A DNA stretch of 64,000 bases from Sorlinia euscelidii (GCF_036452155.1 NZ_JAWJZY010000001.1), one strand, 5' to 3'; numbered from the stretch's first letter, positions 26,770 to 38,200 are shown. The notes: generated by a model from the sequence alone, not told the origin. Numbers and translations: made by a program.

Positions 26770-29700
26770 ATGACACCATTCAGCAGCTTCCTGGAAGAGC
26801 ACATCGAACTCAGCTCGTTACGGCGCGCTATTGCCGAGGCAAAGCGGCGCCCCGAAACGGATTGCGTTGCAGCTCTTATTGATGAGGCCACTCTCGCCCC
26901 CGAGCTTTCCGCTCAGGCCACAAAAACGGCGCGTTTCCTCGCGAGCCAGCAGCGTAAACGTGCAGGCAGTAGCGGTGTCGAAGCCATCATGCAGCGTTTC
27001 TCCCTTTCATCCCCGGAAGGCCTGGCCCTGATGCGCCTTGCGGAGGCGATATTGCGTATCCCGGATGCGGCCACGAAAGATGCGCTGATCCGGGACCAGG
27101 TCGGCGATAATGACTGGCAAAGCTTTGTGGGGCGGGAGCAACCATTAACGGTCAATGCCGCCGCTTTGGCGATGACGGCCGCGGCACGCCTGCACCGAGA
27201 CCCGACGGGCCTTCTCGCGCGGGGCAGCGCCCCTTTTATACGTCTGGGCATTGAGCGCGCGATCGGCCGTATGGGCGGGCAGTTCGTGCTGGGCCAGACC
27301 ATTGCTCAGGCTCTGCAGAGCAGTCGTGAGCCAGAGACGCGCGGCTACACTTACTCCTACGACATGTTGGGTGAAGCGGCGTTAACAGCTGAGGATGCTG
27401 CGCGCTATTTTGACGATTACAGCGCCGCGATCGACGCCATCGGCAATCAGGCCCAGGGCGCCTCACTCTATGCCCGGCCGGGAATATCCATCAAACTTTC
27501 CGCGTTGCATCCCCGTTATGCGCGCGCGCAGAAAGCCCGGGTGATGGGGGAACTGCTCCCACGCCTTAAATCGCTCGCCGCACAGGCGCGACATCACGAT
27601 ATCGGCCTGAATATTGATGCGGAGGAGAGTGACCGCCTCGACTTGTCTCTCGACCTCCTCGAAGCCCTGTGCCACATGCCTGAACTCGCGCGATGGAACG
27701 GCATTGGCTTCGTGGTACAGGCCTACGGCAAACGCGCCAGCCATGTCGTCGATTATTTGATCGAACTCGCGCGGCAGACAAAGCATCGCCTGATGGTGCG
27801 CCTTGTGAAAGGCGCTTACTGGGATACGGAAATCAAGCGCACCCAGGTGGAAGGCGTCGATGACTTCCCCGTTTTCACCCGGAAGTGCCACACAGATGTC
27901 AGTTACCTCGCCTGTGCTCGGCGGCTTCTAGCGGCGAAAGAGGAAATTTATCCGCAATTTGCGACGCATAATGCCCACACGATCGCGGCCATCCACGCCA
28001 TGGCAGGCCCGCATCAGCCCGGCAAATATGAGTTTCAGTGCCTGCATGGCATGGGCCAGGCTGTTTACGGCCCGGTGATTGACCCGGCTGGATTGGCGAC
28101 GCCCTGCCGCATCTATGCCCCTGTCGGCGCGCACCGCGCACTCCTGTGCTATCTCGTACGGCGCTTGCTTGAAAATGGCGCGAATTCGTCCTTCGTCAAT
28201 CAGGCCGCCAACCCCGAAATATCGCTCGATGAGCTGATCCGTGACCCTGTTTCGCTCGCCCGGAAAGTGTCACCGCTCGGCGCGCCGCATGCTGACATCC
28301 GCCTCCCTGAAAAGATCTTCGGCCCGTCGCGCCGGAATTCCCAAGGGCTGGACCTGACGGATGAGTGTATGCTGGAAACACTCGATAAATCTTTGCGCGA
28401 GACGGATCACACTTATATCAGCCGCCCCCTCATCGCACATTATGATGCGTCAGGGGATGCAACGCGCCCCGTGATCAACCCCGCTGATCACCGCGACATT
28501 GTGGGGCAGGTCACTTATGCCTCAGACGCCGCGATCGAGAAGGCGCTCGGGAATGCGGATCAGGAAGCTACTTGGAGCAAAATGACGCCAGCGGCACGGC
28601 GTGATATTCTTGATAAATGCGCCGACGCCCTCGAAGCGCATATGATCGAACTGATCGCCCTTCTGGTGCGGGAAGCCGGCAAGACTTACGCCAATGCCGT
28701 CGGTGAAGTCCGGGAAGCGGTGGATTTCCTGCGTTATTACGGTGCGCAGGTCGCCACGAAGGATTCAGAAGCGACGATCACCCCGTTAGGTATCATCCTC
28801 TGCATTTCCCCGTGGAATTTCCCGCTCGCCATCTTTACCGGGCAGATCGCGGCCTCATTGGCTGCCGGTAATGCCGTCATTGCCAAGCCCGCTGAGGAAA
28901 CACCTCTTATCGCCGCCATGGCTGTCCGTCTCTTTCACGAAAGTGGCGTTCCCCTCCCGGCTTTGCAGCTTCTGCCCGGAGATGGCGATGTCGGCGCCGC
29001 ACTTGTGGCCGATAAACGCATTGACGGCGTAATGTTCACGGGCTCAACAAAAGTCGGAAAGCTGATCAGTGGTGTCCTTCTGGGGCGGCGCGGGCGCACG
29101 GGCCAGCCCGTCTCCTTCATCGCTGAAACAGGCGGTCAGAATGCCATGCTGGTCGACAGCTCCTCATTACCTGAGCAGGCTGTCACGGACATCATCGCCT
29201 CGGCTTTCGACAGTGCCGGCCAACGTTGCTCCGCCCTTCGCGTGCTGCTGGTTCAGGATGATTGCGCAGAACACGTGATCGACATGCTGAAAGGCGCCCT
29301 GGATGAGATCTCGGTCGGCGATCCGAGCCAGCTCAGCACCGACATTGGCCCCGTCATATCGGAGGAGGCCAAGTCACGCATTGAAGACCATATCGCCGCC
29401 ATGCGTGACGCCGGACGTGTCATCTGGCAGCCTAAAAACGGGCTGGTTCAGCAGGCGGGCTGGTTTGTCCCTCCCACAATTATTGAAGTTGGTCGCGTTG
29501 CGGATATCGGTCAGGAGGTCTTCGGACCGGTCCTCCATGTGCGTCGGTTTGAGCGTCAGGAATTATCGAGCGTCATTGACGCCGTCAATGCGACGGGATA
29601 CGCGTTGACTTTCGGTATTCAAAGCCGTGTCAAATCGACAATTCAGCACGCAACATCGCGCAGTCATGCTGGCAATATCTACGTCAATCGCAATATTATC

Positions 29701-30367
29701 GGCGCCACGGTCGGCTCCCAGCCTTTCGGGGGAAGGGCCTTTCCGGCACGGGGCCGAAGGCGGGGGGCCGCTCCTCGTGCCACGGCTCGGCCTGTCCGGT
29801 GACACGCCGCTCACATGGCCTGGTGGGGCCGCGCCCGCCGCCGCCCGCGCCTTCCTGACACATCTGGAATCCCGGGATCAGCCTTCCGCACGGCGGATCC
29901 GCCCTTTGATCATGACCACTTTATGTGGCGCCTCAAAGGACCTGCCGAGCCCTGTCGGCGAGACGAATATTCACATGCTGACACCGCGGGGGCGTGTTCT
30001 GTGCGTGGCGGAAAGCTGGCCAAACATTATTTACGCGATCGGACTTGCTTTGAGCACGGGCAATCTTGCCCTCGTTCTTGCCCCGGACTCCGCGATGGAA
30101 TGGGCACGCCATATGCCGCGCCTCCTCGCCGGATCAATCCTGCGGGTTGACCCGGGCGCTTTACCGGAATGTGATATAGCGCTGGTGGAAGATGGTTCCG
30201 TTATGGCTGCACAGGCCGCCTCAACCCTCACGTCGCGTGAGGGGCTGATTGTACCGATCTTTGATATTAAATCGGCACGCCCGGAGTGGCTGGTGGGGGA
30301 AAAAGTCGTGACGGATAACACCGCCGCCCTGGGGGGTGACGTCGCGCTGATGTCACTCACGTCATAA
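26770..30367 (+). CDS. putA: Bifunctional proline dehydrogenase / L-glutamate gamma-semialdehyde dehydrogenase PutA, with two frameshifts in this sequence
   Basis: Oxidises proline to glutamate in two steps, feeding electrons to quinone through FAD and then reducing NAD+. The proline dehydrogenase barrel (about residues 130-460) has KLSALHPRYARAQ, IDAEESDRLDLSLDL and RLVKGAYWDTEIKR. The aldehyde dehydrogenase part (about 560-1010) has ISPWNFPLAIFTGQ, FTGSTKVGK, ETGGQNAMLVDSS and the catalytic Cys in SAGQRCSALRVL. The frame breaks at the G runs 29728-29732 and 29762-29767. One G added to each restores GLSGTGPKAGGPLLVPRLG and 1199 residues ending at 30367. No N-terminal ribbon-helix-helix domain is present (it starts MTPFSSFLEEHIE), so it should not bind DNA. 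A C-terminal tail of about 160 residues follows the usual end. Confidence 0.95.
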
Positions 30368-30431
30368 GGCGCGGCTTCTAAACCATGGTGCGGCGGGCCC
30401 CTCCCGCCGCTACCCGGCAATATCGCGTTAT

Positions 30432-30770
30432 TTACAGTTCCTCATCATCATAAACCGACATCGGCGCATCCGCCGCCTCAAGCGTGACGGATAGAGAGAG
30501 CCGTTGGCCTTTCAGGCGAAACCGGGGTTGAACGCGTAGTGTCATAATGGGGCTGATTCCATCAAACCAGCCTGCCAGAACAGTTTGACATGCCAGCAGA
30601 GCGTCCCCGTCCCGCACGGCAAAAACAATGCGACGAATGTCGTTCAGCCCGATCTCATCGCGGGTGAGATGATTATTCATCGTCGTCAGGGCGTTACGAC
30701 ATTCAGCGATGATGGACTCGGGTATGACGCCATCAGCATCGGCACCATTGATTTCGCTGTAGTCCGACAT
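30432..30770 (-). CDS. RidA/YjgF-like protein (short)
   Basis: The 112-residue product resembles the second half of RidA-family proteins: a helix ECRNALTTMNNHL, then DIRRIVFAVRDGDAL, a segment LAGWFDGISPIMTLRVQP and a final strand LSLSVTLEAADA. The family deaminates reactive enamine/imine intermediates and forms trimers around a shared active site with a conserved Arg. Here the usual N-terminal strands are short or absent, and the expected PARTTV segment reads SPIMTLRV, so the catalytic Arg appears displaced. Function is therefore uncertain. It lies convergent with putA, 64 bases away, and divergent from rapZ. Confidence 0.5.
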   Translation of the reverse strand: MSDYSEINGADADGVIPESIIAECRNALTTMNNHLTRDEIGLNDIRRIVFAVRDGDALLACQTVLAGWFDGISPIMTLRVQPRFRLKGQRLSLSVTLEAADAPMSVYDDEEL

Positions 30771-30954
30771 GCTCTGATTTTAAATCCTTCCCGCCTTATC
30801 GATGCCACAATCAAAGGATAACGTGCGTTTGCCTGCCTCCACCCTCATGGCATCGTCATGGCCTGATTTCTCCACATCTTACACATAACGTTCATTACAT
30901 TGCTTAACGTACGCGTGCCATGGTAAATTTGCACGTGATGACGCTTCGCAGGGT

Positions 30955-31950
30955 ATGATCGACTCATGGCCTGGCAAGATGAGGTCTGAAAATGGGTTTG
31001 GAGTCGGGAGGTCAGTTCTGAATCTGAATGATCCTCAACGTGTCCTGTTGGTAACGGGCGTTTCAGGTGCGGGCAAATCCTCAATGCTGCGCGTATTGGA
31101 GGATCTCGGCTATGAAGTCGTCGATAATCCGCCGCTCAACCTCGTAGAACAACTCGTTTCACGCGCGGACCATCATCTTGCCATTGGTATTGATCAACGC
31201 ACGCGCGGTTTCAACATTGACGCCGTTGCCGATCTCGTTGCAAGACTCAGGACCCGGGCAGGATTACGCAGTGAGCTGATTTTTGCGACGGCGGATACGG
31301 ATGCGCTGCTGAAACGCTTCACCGCCACGCGGCGGCGACACCCTTATGATAATGACCCGAATGCCGGCTTCAGCCTCGCGCAGAATATCGCGCGGGAAAT
31401 TGAGGTGATGGCGCCGCTCCGCGCGTATGCTGACCTTGTTATCGACACGTCAGGCCTTTCCCTCCCCGAATTTAGACAGATGGTTGAAGCTCGGTTCGGA
31501 TCGCGAGCGGATGGCGGTGCGCTGACATTGTCACTGATGTCCTTTGCTTTTCCCGCCGGTCTGCCGCGAGAGGCAGATGTTGTTTTCGATGCGCGGTTCC
31601 TCCGTAATCCGCATTATGATGAGACTTTGCGACCCAAAACCGGTCTGGACCCGGAAGTGCAGGCCTATGTGCGCGCCGATCCGGATTATGATCGATTTCT
31701 CCATCAGATCCTCGATATGCTGGGTCTGGTTCTTCCGCGATTTGTGAGTGAAGGGAAACGTCACGCAACAATCGCTGTCGGATGCTCTGGTGGGCAGCAC
31801 CGTTCAGTCACGATGATTGAGGATATCGCGGAGAAGTTAGCCGATCACACCCATCCCGGTTTAAGTCAGGATGGGCCGGTCACTGTTTCCCATCGGGAAT
31901 TGGCACGGCAGGGAAGAAGCTTCTGGCGCTGGGCGAAACCTCCGCAATAA
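30955..31950 (+). CDS. rapZ: RNase adapter protein / nucleotide-binding protein RapZ (YvcJ family)
   Basis: The 331-residue protein has the Walker A motif VTGVSGAGKSSMLRVLEDLG near residue 35, the family block DNPPLNLVEQLV and the C-terminal signature GCSGGQHRSVTMIEDIAEKL. In enterobacteria RapZ presents the GlmZ small RNA to RNase E and so controls glucosamine-6-phosphate synthase; in alphaproteobacteria its role is less known. In many alphaproteobacteria it lies in the hprK-rapZ-ptsIIA-ptsH cluster; here it is flanked by RidA-like and Hint genes instead. About 20 extra N-terminal residues precede the usual start, so a later start (31018-31024 region) is possible. Confidence 0.93.
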   Translation: MIDSWPGKMRSENGFGVGRSVLNLNDPQRVLLVTGVSGAGKSSMLRVLEDLGYEVVDNPPLNLVEQLVSRADHHLAIGIDQRTRGFNIDAVADLVARLRTRAGLRSELIFATADTDALLKRFTATRRRHPYDNDPNAGFSLAQNIAREIEVMAPLRAYADLVIDTSGLSLPEFRQMVEARFGSRADGGALTLSLMSFAFPAGLPREADVVFDARFLRNPHYDETLRPKTGLDPEVQAYVRADPDYDRFLHQILDMLGLVLPRFVSEGKRHATIAVGCSGGQHRSVTMIEDIAEKLADHTHPGLSQDGPVTVSHRELARQGRSFWRWAKPPQ

Positions 31951-31974
31951 GCCACCGCGCGTCCCGCCCCGCTT

Positions 31975-31994
31975 CTGACAGGAATTTCTGTCAG
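31975..31994. other. Hairpin at the rapZ / Hint gene junction
   Basis: CTGACAG-GAATTT-CTGTCAG, a seven-pair stem that overlaps the stop codon of the Hint gene and lies 24 bases past the rapZ stop. It lacks a T tract, so terminator function is only possible. Confidence 0.4.
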
Positions 31995-33466
31995 ACGGGC
32001 TTCAAAACGTCCGCATTAACCCGCACGACCATATGCATTTGACCACTCTTTTCCGGTGGTGCGAGATGAAGCTCTCCGTGGCCATTCGTCCAACAAGGCC
32101 ATGACGCATGAGGCTCAATCCATCCTGCTCCGCGTTTGAAAGCCACATCCCGCGCTTTACCGTCCGTTTTCGCGTCGGTGGTGATGTCGATCCCCTCAAC
32201 AAGCACACCGAGGCGACGCCGATCATCGTGATAAGGCCCGTTTAAATCGCAGAAACGAAAAGACGGCGACTCGAAGGCGATTTTTGTCTCCGAAGCGGGG
32301 AGCCGCGCCTTGAAGATATTGGGCGCGACTTGCGTCAATCGGTAAGCGGCCCCACTTTCGGACAGAATTTTGAGTCGAGGTGATGGCCGGCGCTTTCCGG
32401 GCTTAACCGCGCGTCGGGGCTTTGAAGATCGGGTAGCGGCACGCTGCGCGATGCGTGTCCAGAGACGCTTCATTTCCTGTAATGCCATCCCGATCGGCAA
32501 AACCGGCATATAAATTGTTTCAGGAGTTCTATCGAGAACAGGCGTAATGCCCACATGTTTCTCGAACCGATTTCGGTTGCCCGTATCGAGATAAGTTTCC
32601 ACGCCCAGCCCCTCCGCCAGGATAATGGCGTGGCGCGCTGTCTCGACATGATAAACCTCATAGGAGGTCACGGTCATATCGTAGAAAATTGAAACCCCAT
32701 TGACCAACATGCGCACGGGGATAAGGCGGTTTTCCAGCGCGATGCAGTGTTCAGACGTCACGCGAAGATCCCGCTGGGGGACGTGATCCGAAATTGCTCC
32801 GGCTTTGATAATGACGGGATACCCTGCCATATCAGGTGATAAATCCGGATGCACTCTCACTGACTTTGAACCAACCCAGATCACGGGAAGAAACTGACGA
32901 TATCGGCCCCATAGGGTCAGGACACGATCCCCGAGGCGAATCTGTTCAACGGGCTTGAGCCCCTCCTCCGTCTCAATCAACGTTCCGGGCAAGAAACATT
33001 CCGGCGGACCAAAATTCACATGGGATGAGTCCTTGCCGTTGATGTAATTAATGTAACTTCCGTTGGGGCGCCACTCACCCATGGTCGCCTCACCTCTCAT
33101 CGGCTCCGTTGTTCCGACCGGCGGGGCGTAGTCAAAAGTCATTCCCAATTCCAACGTTGGCAGATCCGAAACCGAGAAGACCCACCAGGAGCCACTTTCA
33201 AGATCCTGAACAAAAATCGTGCCAGGATCTTCATCGCTCACGGCGATACTTGCGGGATCAATGACATAACTCTTGCCATTCGGCATGGTGAGGGAAATCT
33301 TATCGCCGTTGAAAGTCACGTCGATGTCGGGCGCGAGGTCGTTCGACTTGGCTCCCCGTTTCTCGCCAATAGTGAATTTCCAACGCCCAGGCATGTTATT
33401 ATCAGTGCGTGGGTTTCTGAGTTGCGCGACATTCAGCTTGTAAGTGCCCTCTTGAGGAATTGCCAT
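31991..33466 (-). CDS. Hint (Hedgehog/intein) domain protein with a distinct N-terminal module
   Basis: The 491-residue protein has an N-terminal domain of about 155 residues (MAIPQEGTYKLNVAQLRNPR, then repeated short beta strands with Trp in SGSWWVFSVSDLP), unlike the repeats of the other Hint protein. The Hint domain starts at Cys157 in GPPECFLPGTLIETEEGLKP, has the TxxH block RVTSEHCIALE, and continues YHVETARHAIILAEGLGVET. After a basic linker (RSSKPRRAVKPGKRRPSPR), the C-terminal module with GPYHDDRRRLGVLVEGIDIT matches that of the protein at 22162-24027. No signal peptide is seen. The chemistry expected from the family is autocleavage at the Cys. The biological role is unknown. Confidence 0.85.
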   Translation of the reverse strand: MAIPQEGTYKLNVAQLRNPRTDNNMPGRWKFTIGEKRGAKSNDLAPDIDVTFNGDKISLTMPNGKSYVIDPASIAVSDEDPGTIFVQDLESGSWWVFSVSDLPTLELGMTFDYAPPVGTTEPMRGEATMGEWRPNGSYINYINGKDSSHVNFGPPECFLPGTLIETEEGLKPVEQIRLGDRVLTLWGRYRQFLPVIWVGSKSVRVHPDLSPDMAGYPVIIKAGAISDHVPQRDLRVTSEHCIALENRLIPVRMLVNGVSIFYDMTVTSYEVYHVETARHAIILAEGLGVETYLDTGNRNRFEKHVGITPVLDRTPETIYMPVLPIGMALQEMKRLWTRIAQRAATRSSKPRRAVKPGKRRPSPRLKILSESGAAYRLTQVAPNIFKARLPASETKIAFESPSFRFCDLNGPYHDDRRRLGVLVEGIDITTDAKTDGKARDVAFKRGAGWIEPHASWPCWTNGHGELHLAPPEKSGQMHMVVRVNADVLKPV

Positions 33467-33765
33467 TATTTCGACTCCGCTGGGGCGATAAGCAAATGAC
33501 CTGCCCGCAGCCTGATTCTATTGTTTGAAACCGAATATTAACTCCGTTTTTTATACGGATTGCCATAGGGTCGGTCCAGATATCTGATCAATTCGTGATA
33601 ATTACTTCTAATTCTTACCGAACCATTCTATTTAATTGATTCTTAGAGAAAAATAGCCCGTTGATGCGCTTATAGGGCATTGATAAATGACGATTTACCT
33701 CTTGATATGGCGCAAATACCCGTCTAAATGCGGCGCAATACATCTCAAGGTTGCAAAAGCACGCG

Positions 33766-35283
33766 TTAATAATCGCGTTGTTGGAAGGCCGCTTTCCAAC
33801 TTGTTCCAGGGTCGGGCATGTCGGCATCCTGTCGATGCCACCAACCGCCGCCTACGGCTTGAAACAACGCCACGCTATCGAGATAACGGTCAGCGCGTGC
33901 GCTGATCAGATTAAGGCGTGCTTCAAGCTCAATCTGGACGCTGGCCTGAAGCAGGACAGGGCTGATATCGCCGATATCAGCCTGACTGCGTGAAATACTG
34001 AAGCTTTCGACAGCGGCTTTCTCATTAGCGGCGCTGATGCTAAGGGCATCTGCATCCTGCTGTAAGGCATGGAGACAATCCGCAACATCCTGAATGGCTG
34101 AGAGAACCGTGTCCCGATACGTGGCGACGGCGGCAGTCACCTCCGCACGGCGGGCGCGCTGCGTATGAAGCAGAGCACCGCCCTGGAAAATAGGCTGCGT
34201 TACCATCGCGGCGATGGACCAGTTCCCCATTCCCGGTGCAAAGAACTGATTCATCGCATTCACTGCCTGCCCCGGGAAAGCGGAGAGCTGCACATTTGGC
34301 AGCCGATCGGCAGTGGCAACGCCCAGATCGGCCGTCGCCGCGTGCAAGCGGGCTTCGGCCTGTCTTATATCGGGGCGTTGATCCAGCAGGCCCGAGGGCA
34401 ATGTGACAGGTAAATTGGCGGGAAGCTGGAAGTCCTCAAGATCAAACGCCGGCAGATCCTCATTCGGCGTGGTCCCGATAAGGGCTGCGATGAGATCATG
34501 CGTTTTGGCGAGTTGTAGCCTCAGATCCGGCATGAGCGACTGCGCGTGGGAGAGCGCCGCGCGTTGCGCAAGTAATTGTGCCTTTGACACATCCCCCAAC
34601 GCAAATTGCTTTTCCATCACATCATAGACGCGCTGCTGCACGGCTGTGATCTGCCCGGTCGCGATCAACTGGGCCCGCAGGCGCGCCTGCGTAATAACGG
34701 CGACGAGCACGTTATTGATGAGGGTATTCGTTGCGGCAATCAGCTCGAAGCGCTGCGCCTCGGCCTGGGCCGCCTGCGACTCAACGGCCCGCCGATTACC
34801 GCCCCATATATCTGGCTGGTAGGTGATGGCCAACTGCGCCGTCTGCAAGCCATAAAGGTAACGATTATTGCCAGGCACAGGCGAGTAAGCGCGTGACGTC
34901 TTGTTTTTGGTCGGGTTAAAAGATGCCGCGATTGTCGGTAATAAGCTGCTCCCCTGCGCGTCCGTCTGTTCATAGGCGGATCTGAGACGTGCCTTCAGCG
35001 CCGCGAGATTGGGGCTGCCGGCACAGGCGCGCGCAATGAGGGCATCCAACTTCGATGACCCGAAAGCCCGCCACCATTGACCCGAGACGTCCTCCCCTTC
35101 CAGTAGCGTCTGCACGGCCCCGGACGGTCCCGCACCCGGCGTGCCGTGGATTGTCTTTGACATAGAGCCGGGTCGATAGCCGGCGTTTTTGTCCATTTCA
35201 GGGCGTGAATAATCCGGCCCGACGGCACAGCCATCCACCATCGACAGTAAGATGATAAGGGGAAGAACGCGGTAACGTGTCAT
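33766..35283 (-). CDS. RND efflux outer-membrane lipoprotein, NodT family
   Basis: From the ATG at 35283 the product has 505 residues. It begins with a lipoprotein signal, MTRYRVLPLIILLSMVDGCA, with the lipobox Cys at residue 20, then VGPDYSRPEMD, the standard start of the NodT/OprM branch. Two outer-membrane efflux protein repeats follow (for example LKARLRSAYEQTDAQGSSL and QRPDIRQAEARLHAATADLG), forming the trimeric exit duct. The start overlaps the stop of the RND pump gene by four bases (ATGA), so an upstream in-frame ATG inside that gene was rejected. It completes a tripartite pump with the adaptor and the inner-membrane protein encoded immediately upstream. Confidence 0.93.
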   Translation of the reverse strand: MTRYRVLPLIILLSMVDGCAVGPDYSRPEMDKNAGYRPGSMSKTIHGTPGAGPSGAVQTLLEGEDVSGQWWRAFGSSKLDALIARACAGSPNLAALKARLRSAYEQTDAQGSSLLPTIAASFNPTKNKTSRAYSPVPGNNRYLYGLQTAQLAITYQPDIWGGNRRAVESQAAQAEAQRFELIAATNTLINNVLVAVITQARLRAQLIATGQITAVQQRVYDVMEKQFALGDVSKAQLLAQRAALSHAQSLMPDLRLQLAKTHDLIAALIGTTPNEDLPAFDLEDFQLPANLPVTLPSGLLDQRPDIRQAEARLHAATADLGVATADRLPNVQLSAFPGQAVNAMNQFFAPGMGNWSIAAMVTQPIFQGGALLHTQRARRAEVTAAVATYRDTVLSAIQDVADCLHALQQDADALSISAANEKAAVESFSISRSQADIGDISPVLLQASVQIELEARLNLISARADRYLDSVALFQAVGGGWWHRQDADMPDPGTSWKAAFQQRDY

Positions 35284-38200
35284 GTCCCGCGCACCTCTCT
35301 GCGCGCGATCCGCCGGGACCATGCGGCTTCCATTCGGCACAGGAAAACAGGCAGGACAAAAAGCGTCAGAAGCGTCGCGATACCGAGCCCGCCCACAATA
35401 ACGGTTGCCAGGCCACGTTGAACATCGGTCCCGACGCCCGTCGCGCAGGCCGCAGGCAGCATCCCCGCCGTGGCGACGGTTGCCGTCATGATGATCGGCC
35501 GGAAGCGCTCAACCGCACCATCCAGCACAGCATCACGTATCGCCTCCCCCTCGGCGAGGCGCCTTCTGATCGCGGCCACCATGATGATCCCATTCTGCAC
35601 CGCCACACCGAAAAGCGCGATGAACCCGACCGCAGTCGCGATATTGAGCGTCTCCCCCCGCATAAAGACAGCGATGAGCCCCCCTAATGTGGCAAGGGGG
35701 ACAATTCCCAGAACGAGGGCGGCAAACCGGAAGGCCCTGAACTCCAGAAACAGCAGGAGGAGCATCAAGCCAAGCATCGCGATAAGAGCGACAGATAAGC
35801 GGGCCTGAGCGCGTGCCGCCTGCTCAAAATTCCCGGCCCATTCGAGGTGGAACTGGTCAGCATTGAAAGAGACATCCCGCGCGATGGCCTCCTGGGCATC
35901 TGCAAGATATTTAGAGAGTGCGCGGTCACCATTATCCACGCGGATCGTCAATTGCCGCTCGCCAAACTCATGGGTGATATTATCCTCGCCCATATCCAGC
36001 GAGATATCAGCAATAAGGGAAAGCGGGATCAGCGCGCCGCCTGTGGCGCGTACCGGGAGGGATTTGAGCGTTTCCATCGTCGCCGTCGCCGTATCCGGCA
36101 ATTTCAGTGTGACATCATGGACCCGATCTTCCACATAAACCTGTGTCACGACACCGCGCCCCATGGCATTGCCGACCAGAGCAATGAAGCCCGACATATC
36201 GATACCGTAACGCGCCATTTTCCGCCGATCGGCATGGATGACAATCTGCGGGATTTTAGGCCCTTGAAACACGGAAGCATCCCGCGTGCCCGGCACCGTC
36301 TTGAGAGCGGCGACGATGCGCCCCGTCAGCGCGCGCAATTTTGAAAAGTCATGGCCGTAAACGCGCAGGACGAGCGGACTATGCGCGCCCCCGGCAACAT
36401 CATCGAGCCCATCCTGAATCGGCTGGCTGATCCCGAAACCAATACCCGGTATGGCGGATAATTTTTGTCGGAGACGGTTGAGGAAATCCGCCTTCGTATC
36501 GCCCGCGGGCCAGGACGCGTAAGGTTTAAGGCCGACCGGCATTTCGATGTGAGAGAAAGTCCATGGGTCCGTGCCGGAGTCATTCCGCCCCAATTGCGTG
36601 ATGGCATAGGTCGTTTCCGGCAAGGTTCTGACAGCACGGCGCAGCTGGGTCGCGATTTCCGAGCTTTTTTCCAGCGAAATGCCGGAGGGCAGCTGCACCT
36701 GTATCCAGAGCGTCCCCTCATCGAGTTGCGGCAGGAAGGCACGGCCGATATTGGCCCCCAGTAACAATACCGCGACCAGCGCACAGACCGCCCCGATGAA
36801 GATCATATTGAACTTGTCGAGAGCGCGCTCAAGCAGATGTCGGTAGGCGGATGTCAGCCAGATCACTGGCCTGACGGAGATGATGCGGCGCGGCTGTCGC
36901 AGCGCATAATAAGCGAGGGCCGGGACGAGACATAAGGCGCAGATCAGCGCGCCGAGAAGTGCGAAACCGACGGTGAAAGCCATCGGGCGGAATAATTTGC
37001 CCTCCGCCCCCTGAAAGGCGAAAAGCGGGCTGTACGCGGCGATAATGATCAAGGTCGACGCGAAAATGGAGGGCCCGGACTGGCGGGCGACCTGGATGAC
37101 CTCATCCGCTGTCAGCTGCCTGTCGGGATGATGCTCCCGCAAGCGAAGGACGGCCTCCGTCACGACAATGGCGCCATCAACCACCACGCCGAAATCCACG
37201 GCACCAAGGGAGAAGAGATTGGCCGTCAGCCCCACAATTTTCATCAGCACGAAGACGGTCGCGAGCGCCAGGGGGATGGTCACGGCGGAGACAAGCGCGC
37301 TGCGCGGTGAGCCGAGGAAAAGCGAGAGGATCAATATGACGAGCAGAATGCCCGCGGTCATCGTTTCCCCGACCTTATGGGTCGTGGCATCGACGAGATC
37401 TTTCCGGTCTATATAGGGAACAAGACGAACGCCCATGGGTACGAGCTGCTTCTGCAATTCAGCGACGCAGTGATGCACGCCCTTCAAAACCTCGCTGGGA
37501 TTCGTGCCGGTCAGCATCGTGACGATCCCGCCAATCGCGTCAGGATTGCCGTCCTTACCGAGTATACCCTCCCGGATCCGATGGCCGAATTGCACCTGGC
37601 CGAGATCCTTGACGCGGATGGCCGTGCCGCCCTGCTGCTTAATGCCGATCAGCCGGATGTCATCAAGACTATGAATGATGCCGACGCCGCGTATCACGTA
37701 GGATTGCTCCCCGCGTGTCACCCTGCCACCCGCCGCATTGCCTGTATTGCGCTGAATCGCCGCCACCACGTCATCAACGCCCAGATTATAGCGATAAAGG
37801 GCGTCGGGGTTGAGGACGAGTTGATATTCCTTCGTGATGCCGCCGAAATTATCGACATCGACAACACCTTTGACGGATCTCAGTTTCGGGGTGACGACCC
37901 ATGTCTGAAGATCCGTCAATTGCATCAGGTTCTTTTGCGTCGATTCCAGCGTGTAACGATAGATTTCACCGGCAGGGCCTGTAATCGGCCCCAATTGCGG
38001 CGCGGCCCCACCAGGGAGTGCGACTTCCGCAAAATCCTGCGAGACCAGTTGCCGCGCCAGATAAATATCCGTGTTTTCCTCAAAAATAAGTGTGATGATG
38101 GAGAGTCCGAACGTGCTGCTTGACCGCATGGCAGCGCGGCGTGGCACGGCGCTGAGGGCGCGTTCCAGCGGGCGGGTCACTTGTTGCTCGATTTCCTCCG

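Noticed and set aside
35847..38123. Long plus-strand reading frames opposite the RND pump gene (165 and 248 codons)
   Set aside because: Antisense shadows of a GC-rich gene; the minus-strand protein has full family motifs.
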